Source: Isoetes taiwanensis (taxonomy: Eukaryota > Streptophyta > Lycopodiopsida > Isoetales > Isoetaceae). Taken from it: a stretch of DNA of 64,000 nucleotides. The notes under the pieces were generated by a model. It did not search any database and was not told the DNA's origin. It saw only the letters and a program-made list of their open reading frames with translations. Position 1 is the stretch's first letter; each line of letters opens with the position of its first letter. Of this stretch, positions 35,429-46,835 are shown piece after piece. Made by a program: the position numbers and the translations under genes. The stretch is taken from assembly GCA_021234155.1 (NCBI GenBank), contig JAJEKV010000023.1:8089069-8153068 (forward strand). The letters are read 5' to 3'.

Positions 35429-35755
35429 GTGAGCTTGGACCCGAACACCTAGTCTTCTCCACTCAAGGCGGAGCCGACCATGCCCTTGTCCAAGTCTCCC
35501 CAATTTTTTAAAAACTAAATACATTAATCAATAAAATTACAAGAGTAAATCGGTGAGCTTGGACCCGAACACCTAGTCTTCTCCACTCAAGGCGGAGCCG
35601 ACCATGCCCTTGTCCAAGTCTCCCCAATTTTTTCTAAACTAAATACATTAATCAATAAAATTACAAGAGTAAATCCGGTGAGCTTGGACCCGAACACCTA
35701 GTCTTCTCCACTCAAGGCGAGCCACCATGCCCTTGTCCAAGTCTCCCAAGTTTTT
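35429..35755. repeat. 124-bp tandem repeat, three copies, tRNA-like core
   Basis: Copies start at 35429, 35553 and 35678. Each has a conserved 66-bp core (GTGAGCTTGGACCCGAACAC... to GTCCAAGTCTCCC) and an A/T-rich tail; the third copy has small deletions in the core and loses the tail. Within the core, CTTGGAC (35434-35440) is complementary to GTCCAAG (35488-35494). On the minus strand GTTCGGGTCC resembles a Pol III B box. This could be a tandemly amplified tRNA-derived fragment. Confidence 0.85.
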
Positions 35756-36640
35756 TTTTAACCTAAATAAAACATTAAAATTTTATTCTCCTACTCAAAC
35801 TCAAATTCTTACCTAGAATGTCTTCGAAATTTAAAAAAAATTTTCCAAGAGCTTAATTTATTTTGTTATTAGTGTACATGCAAAAAAATAAAGGCATTCA
35901 ATAATTAGAAAACTTACATAAATAAAGAAATAAAAAAATTAACAAAAAGACCATTCAAGTTAAAAAGATCATTGACATTAAAACTATTTACATTGTTAAT
36001 TAAAAAGAACTATATATTGACATTTAAAAACAAAAAAATAAAAAAAATAAAAAAAAGGAAGAACATAAAAAGAAGGGGCCTCGTCTTTCAACGACGTCCC
36101 CTTCTTGTAATAAAAAATAAAGGAAGAATGAGCCTCGTCTTTCAACGACGTCCCCTCTTCTTCCATGGAAAAAAAAAATAGAAGAGGAAGAAGAAGAAGA
36201 AATAGAAGAAGAAGAAATAGAAGAAGAAGAAGAAAGGGGAGATAGGAAAGAAAGATTGAATAGAATGAGAAAGTGATGAAGAAGAAGAAGAAGAAAATGA
36301 ATAGAAGATTGGAAGAACGGAGATTAGAAGGAAAACCAATGATTGGAAGAAGATTGGAAGAAGAAGGAGGAGGATTCGATTCATACTAAGAAGAGGCTTA
36401 AAATGGATTGAAGAAAAAAACAAGGATGGAAAGAAGAGGAGGATAGAAATGGGATGGATGAAAACAAACAAGAAAAAACAAGAAGCCCTAAATCTATCAA
36501 ACAACAAGCCTAATTCAAAAAATAGAGTTGATTGATCCATTGAAATACCTTTGATGCTTGCTTGAAGCTTGAAAGGACCGCAAAAGGATGATCCGCGCCA
36601 AAAATCGCCACTTAAAAACGCCTCCTCCAGCCGCTTAGAA
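35756..36640. repeat. Low-complexity A- and GAA-rich tract with a 27-bp duplication
   Basis: A-rich sequence. GCCTCGTCTTTCAACGACGT occurs twice (about 36079 and 36132). A purine tract of GAA/GAAG units runs from about 36180 to 36480. ORFs here only translate the simple repeat. Confidence 0.7.
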
Positions 36641-36649
36641 CCAAAAAAA

Positions 36650-36813
36650 ACTAGGCGGCGGAAAAGCCGCCTTTTTCTCGATAAAAAGTTACGACGCCGC
36701 TTAACGACGCCGCGACGCCGCTAAACGACGCCTGTAATAGTCGTTAAACGACGCCCATATAACGACGCCTTTTGTGTTAAACGACGGCCTTATTTTTTAT
36801 TATAACTATAGTA
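36650..36813. repeat. CGACG-rich subterminal-like array (right)
   Basis: AACGACGCC and TTAAACGACG recur about eight times in 130 bp, in the same motif family as at 30690-31125. The block ends near TATAACTATAGTA (36801-36813). On the minus strand this reads TACTATAG, close to but not matching a CACTA-type terminus. Confidence 0.5.
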
Positions 36814-38180
36814 CATAGCCCATACGTTGTAATTATCGCTTGTGTTGCCCCCTGGAAGGAAAGCACCTTCCATAAAGAAAAAGAATTTGGTCCCCATATC
36901 TTTGTCACCTTCCCCATGTGGATCTCCTTGATTCTTGTGGCGCTATGCGTTGTTCTTTCATTATATTATTTAAAGTTTTTCTTTGGTTGTTGGCTATTAT
37001 TCACCTCTCATGTTTTGAAAGAAAATGTGTTGAACTTGTCACATCCACTTCCCTTGGTAATAATGTTTCGTCTTTTGATGATGTTTCGTCTTTTGATGAT
37101 GTTATTAAAAGGAGCCACAATTTCGGGAATCGTGCAAGTAGGTGAGGTAGGAGGTCCCTTCATCCAGTCTCTTCATCGCCTCTTCATTCTATCTCTTCGG
37201 TAAGCACCTTCATTCGCTTCTCTTACATTCATCTCACTCAGGACACTCAAAATGGTCGACACAAGGCGCAGACAGGGACACACCATATCTTTGATGATGT
37301 TCCAAGCATATGTCGTTGTTTTATCAAGCTGGCTTCGACTGAGCGTGACTGTGCCTCGCCAATTTCAAGGTTTGAATTGTTCGATGCACTGTGCTTTTGA
37401 TTGATGAAAGTTCTAGAAGCATACATACATACATATTTAGAGAACATAATAACATACATGAATATTTAGAGAACATAATAACACGGTATGATATACCAAC
37501 TTCCAAACACAATAGAGACCAAAGTATGAACTATGTATGTCCCTAGTAACCTTCCCCCAGGTTCCTAACCCCTTCCCCTTCCCCTTCCCCTTCGCCTGCG
37601 AGGTGTAACCCATGCATCTGGGTTAGGAGTCAAGAGCTCACGCTCTTCCCAGCCTGATTCTTCCCACCATATGGGGTACCTAGTCATTAGAAAAAGTAAT
37701 TCCACAGGATAATACTCACGGAAGAAGAGCGGACCCAACTCCACAAAACCGTTGTACTCGTTGTAGTACACCCTAATAAGGCCATACATATGTCCCTTAC
37801 AAATTTCATGAATGAACTCGATATGTATGCATCCGTGAGTGTGCTAAATATCCAAAGACGAAGAAGAGGCCTCAATTGATGTAGCATCTCGTCCGTGATA
37901 AGGAGGGGTTCAAGCATTCCCCTCATTGCAAGTCTCTATAACATTCGATGGATTAATTTCCATCGCTGGCTCATGACCACAATCAAATCGCCCGTGAATG
38001 AAGTTGATCAACTCCATTGTAAGCTCCTTGGTGGGACTGTGGCGCAACCTCCACTCCAAGAAATGGTCCCATAGCTCATCCATTCCAGGCCGCACAAAAT
38101 GCCTGGGGCATGCTTGCAGGCCTTCCGAGTAGCCCAGGGAGGATTGGGTCCAATCATTTGCAAAAGCAAGCAAGGATCAT
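36814..38180. other. Intergenic with short tandem repeats, no supported gene
   Basis: Small duplications are present: TTTCGTCTTTTGATGATG twice near 37068-37100, TATTTAGAGAACATAATAAC twice near 37433-37484, and CCCCTT repeats near 37570-37593. ORFs of up to 95 codons have no recognisable domain. Confidence 0.4.
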
Positions 38181-38645
38181 CGACGGAGCAAGGAACACGG
38201 AGCAAGCAGAGCAAGTAGCAAGATCAAGAGCAAGGAACAAGATCAAGTAGCAAGGAGCAGAGGTATGAAGTAGCAAGGAACAAGGATCAAGATCAAGTAG
38301 CAAGGAGCAATGAACAAGGAAGATCAAGTAGCAAGAAGATCAAGTAGCAAAGAAGATCAAGGAGCAAGATCAAGTAGCAAGGAACAAGATCAAATATCAA
38401 GATCAAGAGCAAGGAACAAGATTATAGCAAGGAGCACGGGAATGAAGTAGCAAGGAACAAGGATCAAGATCAAGTAGCAAGAAGCAATGAACAAGGAAGA
38501 TCAAGTAGCAAGAAGATCAAGGAACAAGGAAGATCAAAAGCAAGAAGATCAAGGAACAAGGAGGATCAAGTAGCAAGAAAATCAAGGAACAAGGAAGATG
38601 AAGGAGCAAGAAGCAAGGATCGAGATCAAGTAGCAAGGTGAAAAG
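38180..38645. repeat. Purine-rich degenerate tandem array, GATCAAGTAGCAAG units
   Basis: Degenerate repeats of GATCAAGTAGCAAGGA / CAAGGAACAAG fill this stretch with almost no pyrimidine runs on the plus strand. A longer period of 177 bp is visible: an approximately 80-bp block starting ATGAAGTAGCAAGGAACAAG recurs at 38265 and 38442 with very few differences. Confidence 0.9.
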
Positions 38646-38687
38646 TGAGAAGTGAAAGCAAGCTGAAAGAATTTATAGCTACGAATC

Positions 38688-38782
38688 CAATAATGTTGAA
38701 GTATAATACCAATAATGTTGAAGTATAATACCAATAATGTTGAAGTATAATACCAATAATGTTGAAGTATAATAATGTTGAA
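38688..38782. repeat. 23-bp tandem repeat
   Basis: About four copies of AATAATGTTGAAGTATAATACC, the last truncated, abut the first unit of the large satellite with no gap. Confidence 0.9.
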
Positions 38783-38999
38783 GCAAGACATTCGTAAATT
38801 CGTAATTAATGCATTGCACGAAAATAAAATGCCGATTTTTTGCCACCGGATCCCTAATTCATCTCCAAAGACACGGGCCAATTTTCGAATTTTCTGAGAA
38901 GGTCTAGGTCAAAGGGTTAGCATTAGAATCGGTCGGGCAGCCCGCTGGTGGCAACCGAGCCGCACCCTTCCCCAAGTCAAACGAGGCCAGACCTTGCAG

Positions 39000-39047
39000 G
39001 GATCCCTCACAAGAGGGGAGAGTCCCGGACCCCGTGAGGCGGGATCC
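39000..39047. repeat. Dyad bounded by GGATCC in the satellite unit (example copy)
   Basis: GGATCCCTCAC at 39000-39010 faces GTGAGGCGGGATCC at 39034-39047, with an inner GGGG/CCCC pair. This allows a long imperfect hairpin with a BamHI-type GGATCC at each end. The same arrangement occurs in most left-hand units (for example 40129-40176 and 41251-41299). To the right the CTCAC side is kept while the GTGAG side decays without compensating changes. Confidence 0.75.
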
Positions 39048-39493
39048 AAAAGTTCCCCGAGGCAGCCCTTCCCCGGGCCGCCCCCCCCTGGCTGCACGCT
39101 AAAATGACCACCCTCCCGAGCCCTGCCCCCTATCCGACCGTTGGATCCTCCGCTCAGGGGCCCCTCTTCGAAGGCCCAAAAGATTCCAGATCGGGTCCGG
39201 GAGAACTTGTCAAACCGCTGGGCCCCCCGATGTCGGGCCTTTGTAGAAACCGCACTGCTTTGTCGCTCGGGCACCGGGAGGCTCCTAATGGCAAATCGAC
39301 CCCGCCAAATCGTCCGAATGGTGAAATTACCCTAGGGAGCAAGTTACACTGGCCGGTTTTGGCGAAAGAAGGAAACACTCACGCCCTCCACGACAAGATC
39401 CCGCATCCACATCCTAGGCCAATTGACTACGAGTGTGTTGGAAGTGAGCCGCTTTGGCGCTTCTTGGAGTTCGGGTGGTCTTCGCCACACGGA

Positions 39494-40123
39494 ACTTGGT
39501 CCCCAGGGCAATGTCGACGTTCTGAGTCCATTGGCAGAGCCAGATCACGATTCCGGAGAGGGGAGGTCGCCCGTCCGTCCCCAGGGCCTTGGGGAGAGGA
39601 AATTCGGGGCAAGCAGCTTCCGGAGGGATTTTAGGGTCCAAGGCTCAAGGCCAACACCCCAACTCCACTTCAAGACACGGCAAGGGTCCCGGCCGACCGA
39701 CAAGGAGAGGGCCTCAAAACGAAACCCTGTGGGTTGCCAGGCTCTAGAAGGGTTTGCGTTTTGGGGGCCGAGTCCTGGTCTGTTGCACTTGGGACCTGGC
39801 CGAGAAGCAGCAGCCGAGAATACGGAGCAAGGGGAACTGACGGAGCGGAGTTTGGGCCTGTCCTCCTCCCGATGTGGCAAGTAGAAGTCGGGGGGCGCTT
39901 TTGCAGTGGCAAGACATTCGTAAATTCGTAATTAATGCATTGCACGAAAATAAATTCCGATTTTTTGCCAGCTGGATCCCTAATTCATCTCCAGCACACG
40001 GGCCAATTTTCGGAATTTTCGGAGAAGGTCTAGGTCAAAGGGTTAGCATTAGAACGGTCGGGGCAGCCCGTTGCAGGGCAACCGAGCTGGCACCCTTCCC
40101 CAAGTCAAACGAGGCCAGGACCT
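39494..40123. repeat. Block shared almost unchanged with 46201-46835
   Basis: This block spans the end of unit 1 and the start of unit 2. It carries variants absent from the intervening units: CAGGCTCTAGAAGG, GAGTCCTGGTCTGTTGCACT, AGTCGGGGGGCGCTTTTGCA, TTTTGCCAGCTGGATCCC, CTCCAGCACACGGGCC and CCCGTTGCAGGGCAACCGAG. All recur at 46201-46835, with differences confined mainly to about 39640-39720. Confidence 0.85.
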
Positions 40124-43100
40124 TGCAGGGATCCCTCACAAGAGGGGAGAGTCCGGACCCCGTGAGGCTGGATCCAAAAGTTCCCGAGGCAGCTCCCTTC
40201 CTCGGCAAAGACTCCCCGGGTCGCACGCTAATGACCACCCTCCCGAGCCCGGTTCCCCTATCCGACCGCTGATCCTCCGCTCGGGGGGCCCCTCTTCGAA
40301 GGCCCAAAAGATTCCAGATCGGTCCGGAGAACTTGTCAAACCACTGGGCGCCCCGATGTCGGCCTTGTAGAAACCGCATTGTTTTGTCGTCGCACCGGGA
40401 GGCTCCTGAATGGCAAATCGACCCCGCCAAATCGTCCCTAATGGCTTAATTACCCTAGGGAGCAAGTTACACCTGGCCGGTTTTATGAAAGAAGGAAACA
40501 CTCACGCCCCACGACAAGATCCCGCATCCACATCCTAGGCCAATTGACTACGAGTGTGATGGAAGTGAGCCGCTTTGGCGCTTCTTGAGTTCGGGTGGTC
40601 TTCGCCACGGAACTTGGTCCCTGTGGCAATGTCGACGCTCGAGTCCATTGGCGCAGCCAGATCGCGATTCCCGAGAGGGAGGTCGCCCGTCCGGCCCCCG
40701 TGGCCTTGGGAGAGGAAATTCGGGGCAAGCAGCTTCCTGAGGGGATTTTAGGGTCCGCTGCCTCAAGGCCAACACCCCAACTCCACTTCAAGACACGGCA
40801 AGGTCCCTACCGACCGACAAGGAGAGGGCCTCTCAAACGTAAAACCCCGTGGGTTGCCGTGCTCTAGAAGGGTTTGCGCTTTTGGGGCCGAGTCCCGGGT
40901 CTGCTGCACTTGGGACCCGGCCGAGAAGCAAAGCAGCCGAGAATACGGAGCAAGGGGAACCGACGGAGCGGAGTTTGGGCCGCCCCTCCTCCCGGATGTG
41001 GCAAGTAGAAGTCGGGGGCGCTTTTGCAAAGGGCAAGACATTCAGAAATTCGTAATTAATGCATTGCACAAAAAATAAATTCCGATTTTTGCCACCGGAT
41101 CCCTAATTCATCTCCAAAGACACGGGCCAATTTTCGAATTTCTGAGAAGGTCTAGGTCAAAGGGTTAGCATTAGAACGGGTCCGGGCAGCCCGCTGGTGT
41201 GGCAACCGAAGCCGCACCCTTCCCCAAGTCAAACGAGGCCAAGACCTTGCGTGGATCCCTCACAAGAGGGGAGAGTCCTGACCCCGTGAGGCGGGATCCA
41301 AAAAAGTTCCCGAGGCAGCCTTTCCCGCAGCCAAGCCCCCGGGTCGCACGCTAATGACCACCCTCCCGAGCCCTGCCTCCCTATCCGACCGCTGATCCTC
41401 CGCTCGGGGCCCCTCTTCGAAGGCCCAAAAGATTCCAGATCGGGTCCGGAGAACTTGTCAAACCGCTGGGCGCCCCCGATGTCGGCCTTGTAGAAACCGC
41501 GACTGCTTTGTCGCTCGCACCGGGAGGCTCCTAATGGCAAATCGACCCCGCCAAATCGTCCTAATGGCTAAATTACCCTAGGGAGCAAGTTACACTGGCC
41601 GGTTTTATGAAAGAAGGAAACACTCACGCCTCCACGACAAGATCCCGCATCCACATCCTAGGCCAATTGACTACGAGTGTGATGGAAGTGAGCCGCTTTG
41701 GCGCTTTGGAGTTCGGGTGGTCTTCCGCCACGGAACTTGGTCCCTGTGGCAATGTCGACGCTCGAGTCCATTGGCAGAGCCGCATCGCGATTCCGAGAGG
41801 GGAGGTCGCCTGGTCCGGCCCCCCCGTGGCCTTGGGGAGAGGAAATTCGGGGCAAGCAAAAGATTCCTGAGGGATTTTAGGTCTCAAGGCCCAAGGCCAA
41901 CACCCCAACTCCACTTCAAGACACCTGCCAAGGTCCCTACCGAACCGACAAGGAGAGGGCCTCCAAACGTAAACCCCCGTGGGTTGCCGTGCTCTAGAAG
42001 GGTTTGCGTTTTGGGGGCCGAGTCCCGTCTCTGCTGCACTTGGGACCGGCCGAGAAGCGCAGCCGAGAATACGGAGCAAGGGGAACCGACGGAGCGGAGT
42101 TTGGGCCTGTCCTCCTCCCCCCGATGTGGCAAGTAGAAGCCTGGGGCGCTTTGCAGCAAAGGGCAAGACATTCGTAAATTCGTAATTAATGCATTGCACT
42201 AAAATAAATTCAGATTTTTGCCACCGGATCCCTAATTCATCTCCAAAGACACGGCCAATTTTCGGAATTTTGGAGAAGGTCTAGGTCAAAGGGTTAGCAT
42301 TAGAACGGTCGGGGCAGCCCGCTGCAGGCAACCGAGCCGGCACCCTTCCCCAAGTCAAACGAGGCCAAGACCTTGCGGGATCCCTCACAAGAGGGGAGAG
42401 TCCTGACCCGTGAGGCGGGATCCAAAAGTTCCCCAGGCAGCCCCTTCCTCGGCAGCCCCCCTGGGCTGCACGCTAATGACCACCCTCCCGAGCCCGGTTC
42501 CCCTATCCGACCGCTGATCCTCCGCTCGTGGGCCCCTCTTCGAAGGCCCAAAAGATTCCGTGACGGGTCCGAGAACTTGTCAAACCACGGGCGCCCCGAT
42601 GTCCGCCTTTGTAGAAACCGCATCTGCTTTTGTCGTTCGGCACCGGGAGGCTCCTAAATGGCAAATAGACCCCGCCAAATCGTCCGAATGGCTTAAATTA
42701 CCCTAGGGAGCAAGTTACACCTGGCCGGTTTTGGCGAAAAGAAGGAAACACTCACGCCCACCACAACAAGATCCCGCATCCACATCCTAGGCCAATTGAC
42801 TACGAAAGTGATGGGAAGTGAGCCGCTTTGGCGCTTCTTGGAGTTCGGGTGGTCTTCCGGCCCACGGAACTTGGTCCCCTGTGGCAATGTCGACGCTCGA
42901 GTCCATTGGCGAGCCAGATCGCGATTCCTGAGAGGGGAGGTCGCCTGGCCCGGCCCCTGTGGCCTTGGGGAGAGGAAATTCGGGGCAGCAGCTTCCTGAG
43001 GGATTTTAGGGTCCAAGGCCCGGCATCAACACCCCAACTCCACTTCAAGACACTTCAAGGTCCCGCCGAATCGACAAGGAGAGGGCCTCAAACGAAACCC

Positions 43101-46100
43101 CGTGGGTTGCCGTGCTCTAGAAGGGTTTATGCTTTGGGGGCCGAGTCCCGGGTCTGCTGCACTTGGGACCCGGCGAGAAGCAGCAAAATGAGAATACGGA
43201 GCAAGGGGAACCGACGGAGCGGAGTTTGGGCCTGTCCTCCTCCCGATGTGGCAAGTAGAAGTCTGGGGCGCTTTTGCAAAGGGCAAGACATTCGTAAATT
43301 CGTAATTAATGCATTGCACAAAAATAAATTCGATTTTTGCCACCGATCCCTAATTCATCTCCAAAGACACGGGCCAATTTTCGAATTTTCGGAGAAGGTC
43401 TAGGTCAAAGGGTTAGCATTAGAACGGTCGGGCAGCCCGCTGTGTGGCAACCGAGCCGCACCCTTCCCCAAGTCAAACGAGGCCAGACCTTGCGTGGATC
43501 CCTCACAAGAGGGGAGAGTCCCACCCCGTGAGGCGGATCCAAAAAGTTCCCCGAGGCAGCCCCTTCCCCGGCAGCGCCCCCCGGTCAAGACGCTAATGAC
43601 CACCTCCCCGAGCCCTGCCCCCTATCCGACCGCTGATCCTCCGCTCAGGGGGCCCCTCTTCGGGAAGGCCCAAAAGATTCCAGATCGGCCCGGAGAACTT
43701 GTCAAACGCAAGGCGCCCCGATGTCTACCTTGTAGAAACCGCGACTGCTTTTGTCGTTCGCACCGGGAGGCTCCTAATGGCAAATCGACCCCGCCAAATC
43801 GTCCGAATGGCTAAATTACCCTAGGGAGCAAGTTACACTACCGGTTTTATGAAAGAAGGAAACACTCACGCCCTCCACGACAAGATCCCGCATCCACATC
43901 CTAGGCCAATTGACTACGAGTGTGATGGAAGTGAGCCGCTTTGGCGCTTCTTGGAGTTCGGGTGGTCTTCCTCGCCACGGAACTTGGTCCCCGTGGCAAT
44001 GTCGACGTTTCGAGTCCATTGGCGAGCCGATCATCGCGATTCCCGAGAGGGAGGTCGCCCGGCCCGGCCCCCGTGGCCTTGGGAGAGGAAATCAGGGGCA
44101 AGCAGCTTCCCTGAGGGATTTTAGGGTCCGCTCAAGGCCAACACCCCAACTCCACTTCAAGACACGGGCGCAAGGTCCCTACCGACCGACAAGGAGAGGG
44201 CCTCCAAACGTAAACCCCGTGGGTTGCCGTGCTCTAGAAGGGTTTGCGTTTTGGGGAACCGAAGTCCCGTCCTGCTGCACTTGGGACCCGCGAAGCAGCT
44301 TGCCGAGAATACGGAGCAAGGGGAACCGACGGAGCGGAGTTTGGGCCTGTCCTCCTCCCGATGTGGCAAGTAGAAGTCGGGGCTTTTGTAGTGGCAAGAC
44401 ATTCAGAAATTCGTAATTAATGCATTGCACGAAAATATAAATTCAGATTTTTGCCACCGGATCCCTAATTCATCTCAAAGACACGGGCCAATTTTCGAAT
44501 TTTCTGAGAAGGTCTAGGTCAAAGGGTTAGATTAGAACGGCCGGGCAGCCCGCTGGTGGCAACCGAGCCGCACCCTTCCCCAAGTCAAACGAGGCCGGAC
44601 CTTGCAGGATCCCTCACAAGAGGGGAGAGTCCCACCCCGTGAGGCGGGATCCAAAAGTTCCCGAGGCAGCCCTTCCCCGGCAGCTCCCCCTGGGCTGCAC
44701 GCTAATGACCACCCTCCCGAGCCCTGCCTCTATCCCACCGCTGATCCTCCGCTCGGGGCCCCCTTCGAAGGCCCAAAAGATTCCAGATCGGGTCCGGAGA
44801 ACTTGTCAAACCGCTGGGCCCCCGATGTCTACCTTTGTAGAAACCGCACTGCTTTTGTCGTTTCGCACCGGGAGGCTCCTAATGGCAAATCGACCCCCGC
44901 CAAATCGTCCGAATGGCGAAATTACCCTAGGGAGCAAGTTACACCTGGCCTACGGTTTTGGCGAAAGAAGGAAACACTCACGCCCCACGACAAGATCCCG
45001 CATCCACATCCTAGGCCAATTGACTACGAGTGTGATGGAAGTGAGCCGCTTTGGCGCTTGGAGTTCGGGTGGTCTTCCTGCCACGAACTTGGTCCCCAAG
45101 GCAATGTCGACGCTCGAGTCCATTGGCGCAGCCAGATCGCGATTCCGAGAGGGGAGGTCGCCCGGCCCGGGCCCTGTGGCCTTGGGAGAGGAAATTCGGG
45201 GCAAGCAGCCTCCTGAGGGGATTTTAGGGTCCGCAAGGCCCAAGGCCAACACCCCAACTCCACTTCAAGACACACGGCGAAGGTCCCTACTGACCGACAA
45301 GGAGAGGGCCTCCAAAACGTAAACCCCGTGGGTTGCCGTGCTCTAGAAGGGTTTGCGCTTTGGGGGCCGAGTCCCGGTCTGTTGCACTTGGGACCTGGCC
45401 GAGAAGCAAAGCCGAGAATACGGAAAGCAAGGGGAACCGACGGAGCGGAGTTTGGGCCTGTCCTCCTCCCCGATGTGGCAAGTAGAAGTCGGGGGCTTTT
45501 GCAAAGGGCAAGACATTCGAATTCGTAATTAATGCATTGCACGAAAATAAATTCAGATTTTTGCCACCGATCCCTAATTCATCTCCAGCAGACACGCCAA
45601 TTTTCGGAATTTTCTGAGAAGGTCTAGGTCAAAGGGTTAGCATTAGAACGGGGCGGGGCAGCCCGCTGTGGCAACCGAGCCGCACCCTTCCCCAAGTCAA
45701 ACGAGGCCGACCTTTGCAGGATCCCTCACAAGAGGGGAGAGTCCCACCCCGTGAGGCGGATCCAAAAGTTCCCGAGGCAGCCCTTCCCCGCAGCGCTCCC
45801 CGGCCGCACGCTAATGACCACCCTCCCGAGCCCGGCTCCCCTATCCGACCGCTGATCCTCCGCTCAGGGGCCCCTCTTCGAAGGCCCAAAAGATTCCAGA
45901 CGGCCCCGAGAACTTGTCAAACCGCTGGGCCCCCGATGTCGGCCTTTGTAGAAACCGTGACTGCTTTTGTCGCTCGCACCGGGAGGCTCCTAATGGCAAA
46001 ATCGACCCCGCCAAATCGCCCTGAATGGGCTTAAATTACCCTAGGGAGCAAGTTACACCTGGCCGGTTTTAAAAGAAGGAAACACTCACGCCCCACGACA

Positions 46101-46200
46101 AGATCCCGCGATCCACATCCTAGGCCAATTGACTACGAAAGTGTGATGGAAGTGAGCCGCTTTGGCGCTTTTGGAGTTCGGGTGGTCTTCCGCCACTGGA

Positions 46201-46835
46201 ACTTGGTCCCCAGGGCAATGTCGACGTTCTGAGTCCATTGGCAGAGCCAGATCGCGATTCCGGAGAGGGGAGGTCGCCCGTCCGTCCCCAGGGCCTTGGG
46301 GAGAGGAAATTCGGGGCAAGCAGCTTCCGGAGGGATTTTAGGGTCCGCGCTCTGGCGTCAACACCCCAACTCCACTTCAAGACACGGCGCAAGGTCCCGG
46401 CCGAATCTGACAAGGAGAGGGCCTCCGAAACGTAAACCCTGTGGGTTGCCAGGCTCTAGAAGGGTTTGCGTTTTGGGGGCCGAGTCCTGGTCTGTTGCAC
46501 TTGGGACCTGGCCGAGAAGCAGCAGCCGAGAATACGGAGCAAGGGGAACTGACGGAGCGGAGTTTGGGCCTGTCCTCCTCCCGATGTGGCAAGTAGAAGT
46601 CGGGGGGCGCTTTTGCAGTGGCAAGACATTCGTAAATTCGTAATTAATGCATTGCACGAAAATAAATTCCGATTTTTTGCCAGCTGGATCCCTAATTCAT
46701 CTCCAGCACACGGGCCAATTTTCGGAATTTTCGGAGAAGGTCTAGGTCAAAGGGTTAGCATTAGAACGGTCGGGGCAGCCCGTTGCAGGGCAACCGAGCT
46801 GGCACCCTTCCCCAAGTCAAACGAGGCCAGTACCT
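46201..46835. repeat. Six-unit-distant copy of the 39494-40123 block
   Basis: Shares the diagnostic variants listed for 39494-40123 at an offset of 6707-6712 bp, six units. Neighbouring unit pairs at the same offset do not share variants in this way. Confidence 0.85.

Noticed and set aside
35434-35494. Functional tRNA gene
   Set aside because: The complementary ends overlap the B-box-like site, and no anticodon arm or A box fits a cloverleaf.
36142-36540. 132-codon Phe/Ser-rich minus-strand ORF
   Set aside because: It only translates the GAA-rich low-complexity tract.
39104-39634. 176-codon ORF in satellite unit 1 starting ATGACCACC
   Set aside because: The same start recurs in nearly every unit, but the frame is broken at different places in each. 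No unit keeps the protein, so it is not coding.
44639-45322. 227-codon ORF in the satellite
   Set aside because: The longest ORF of the array is a product of GC-rich sequence with few stops. It crosses landmarks in a frame not shared by neighbouring units.
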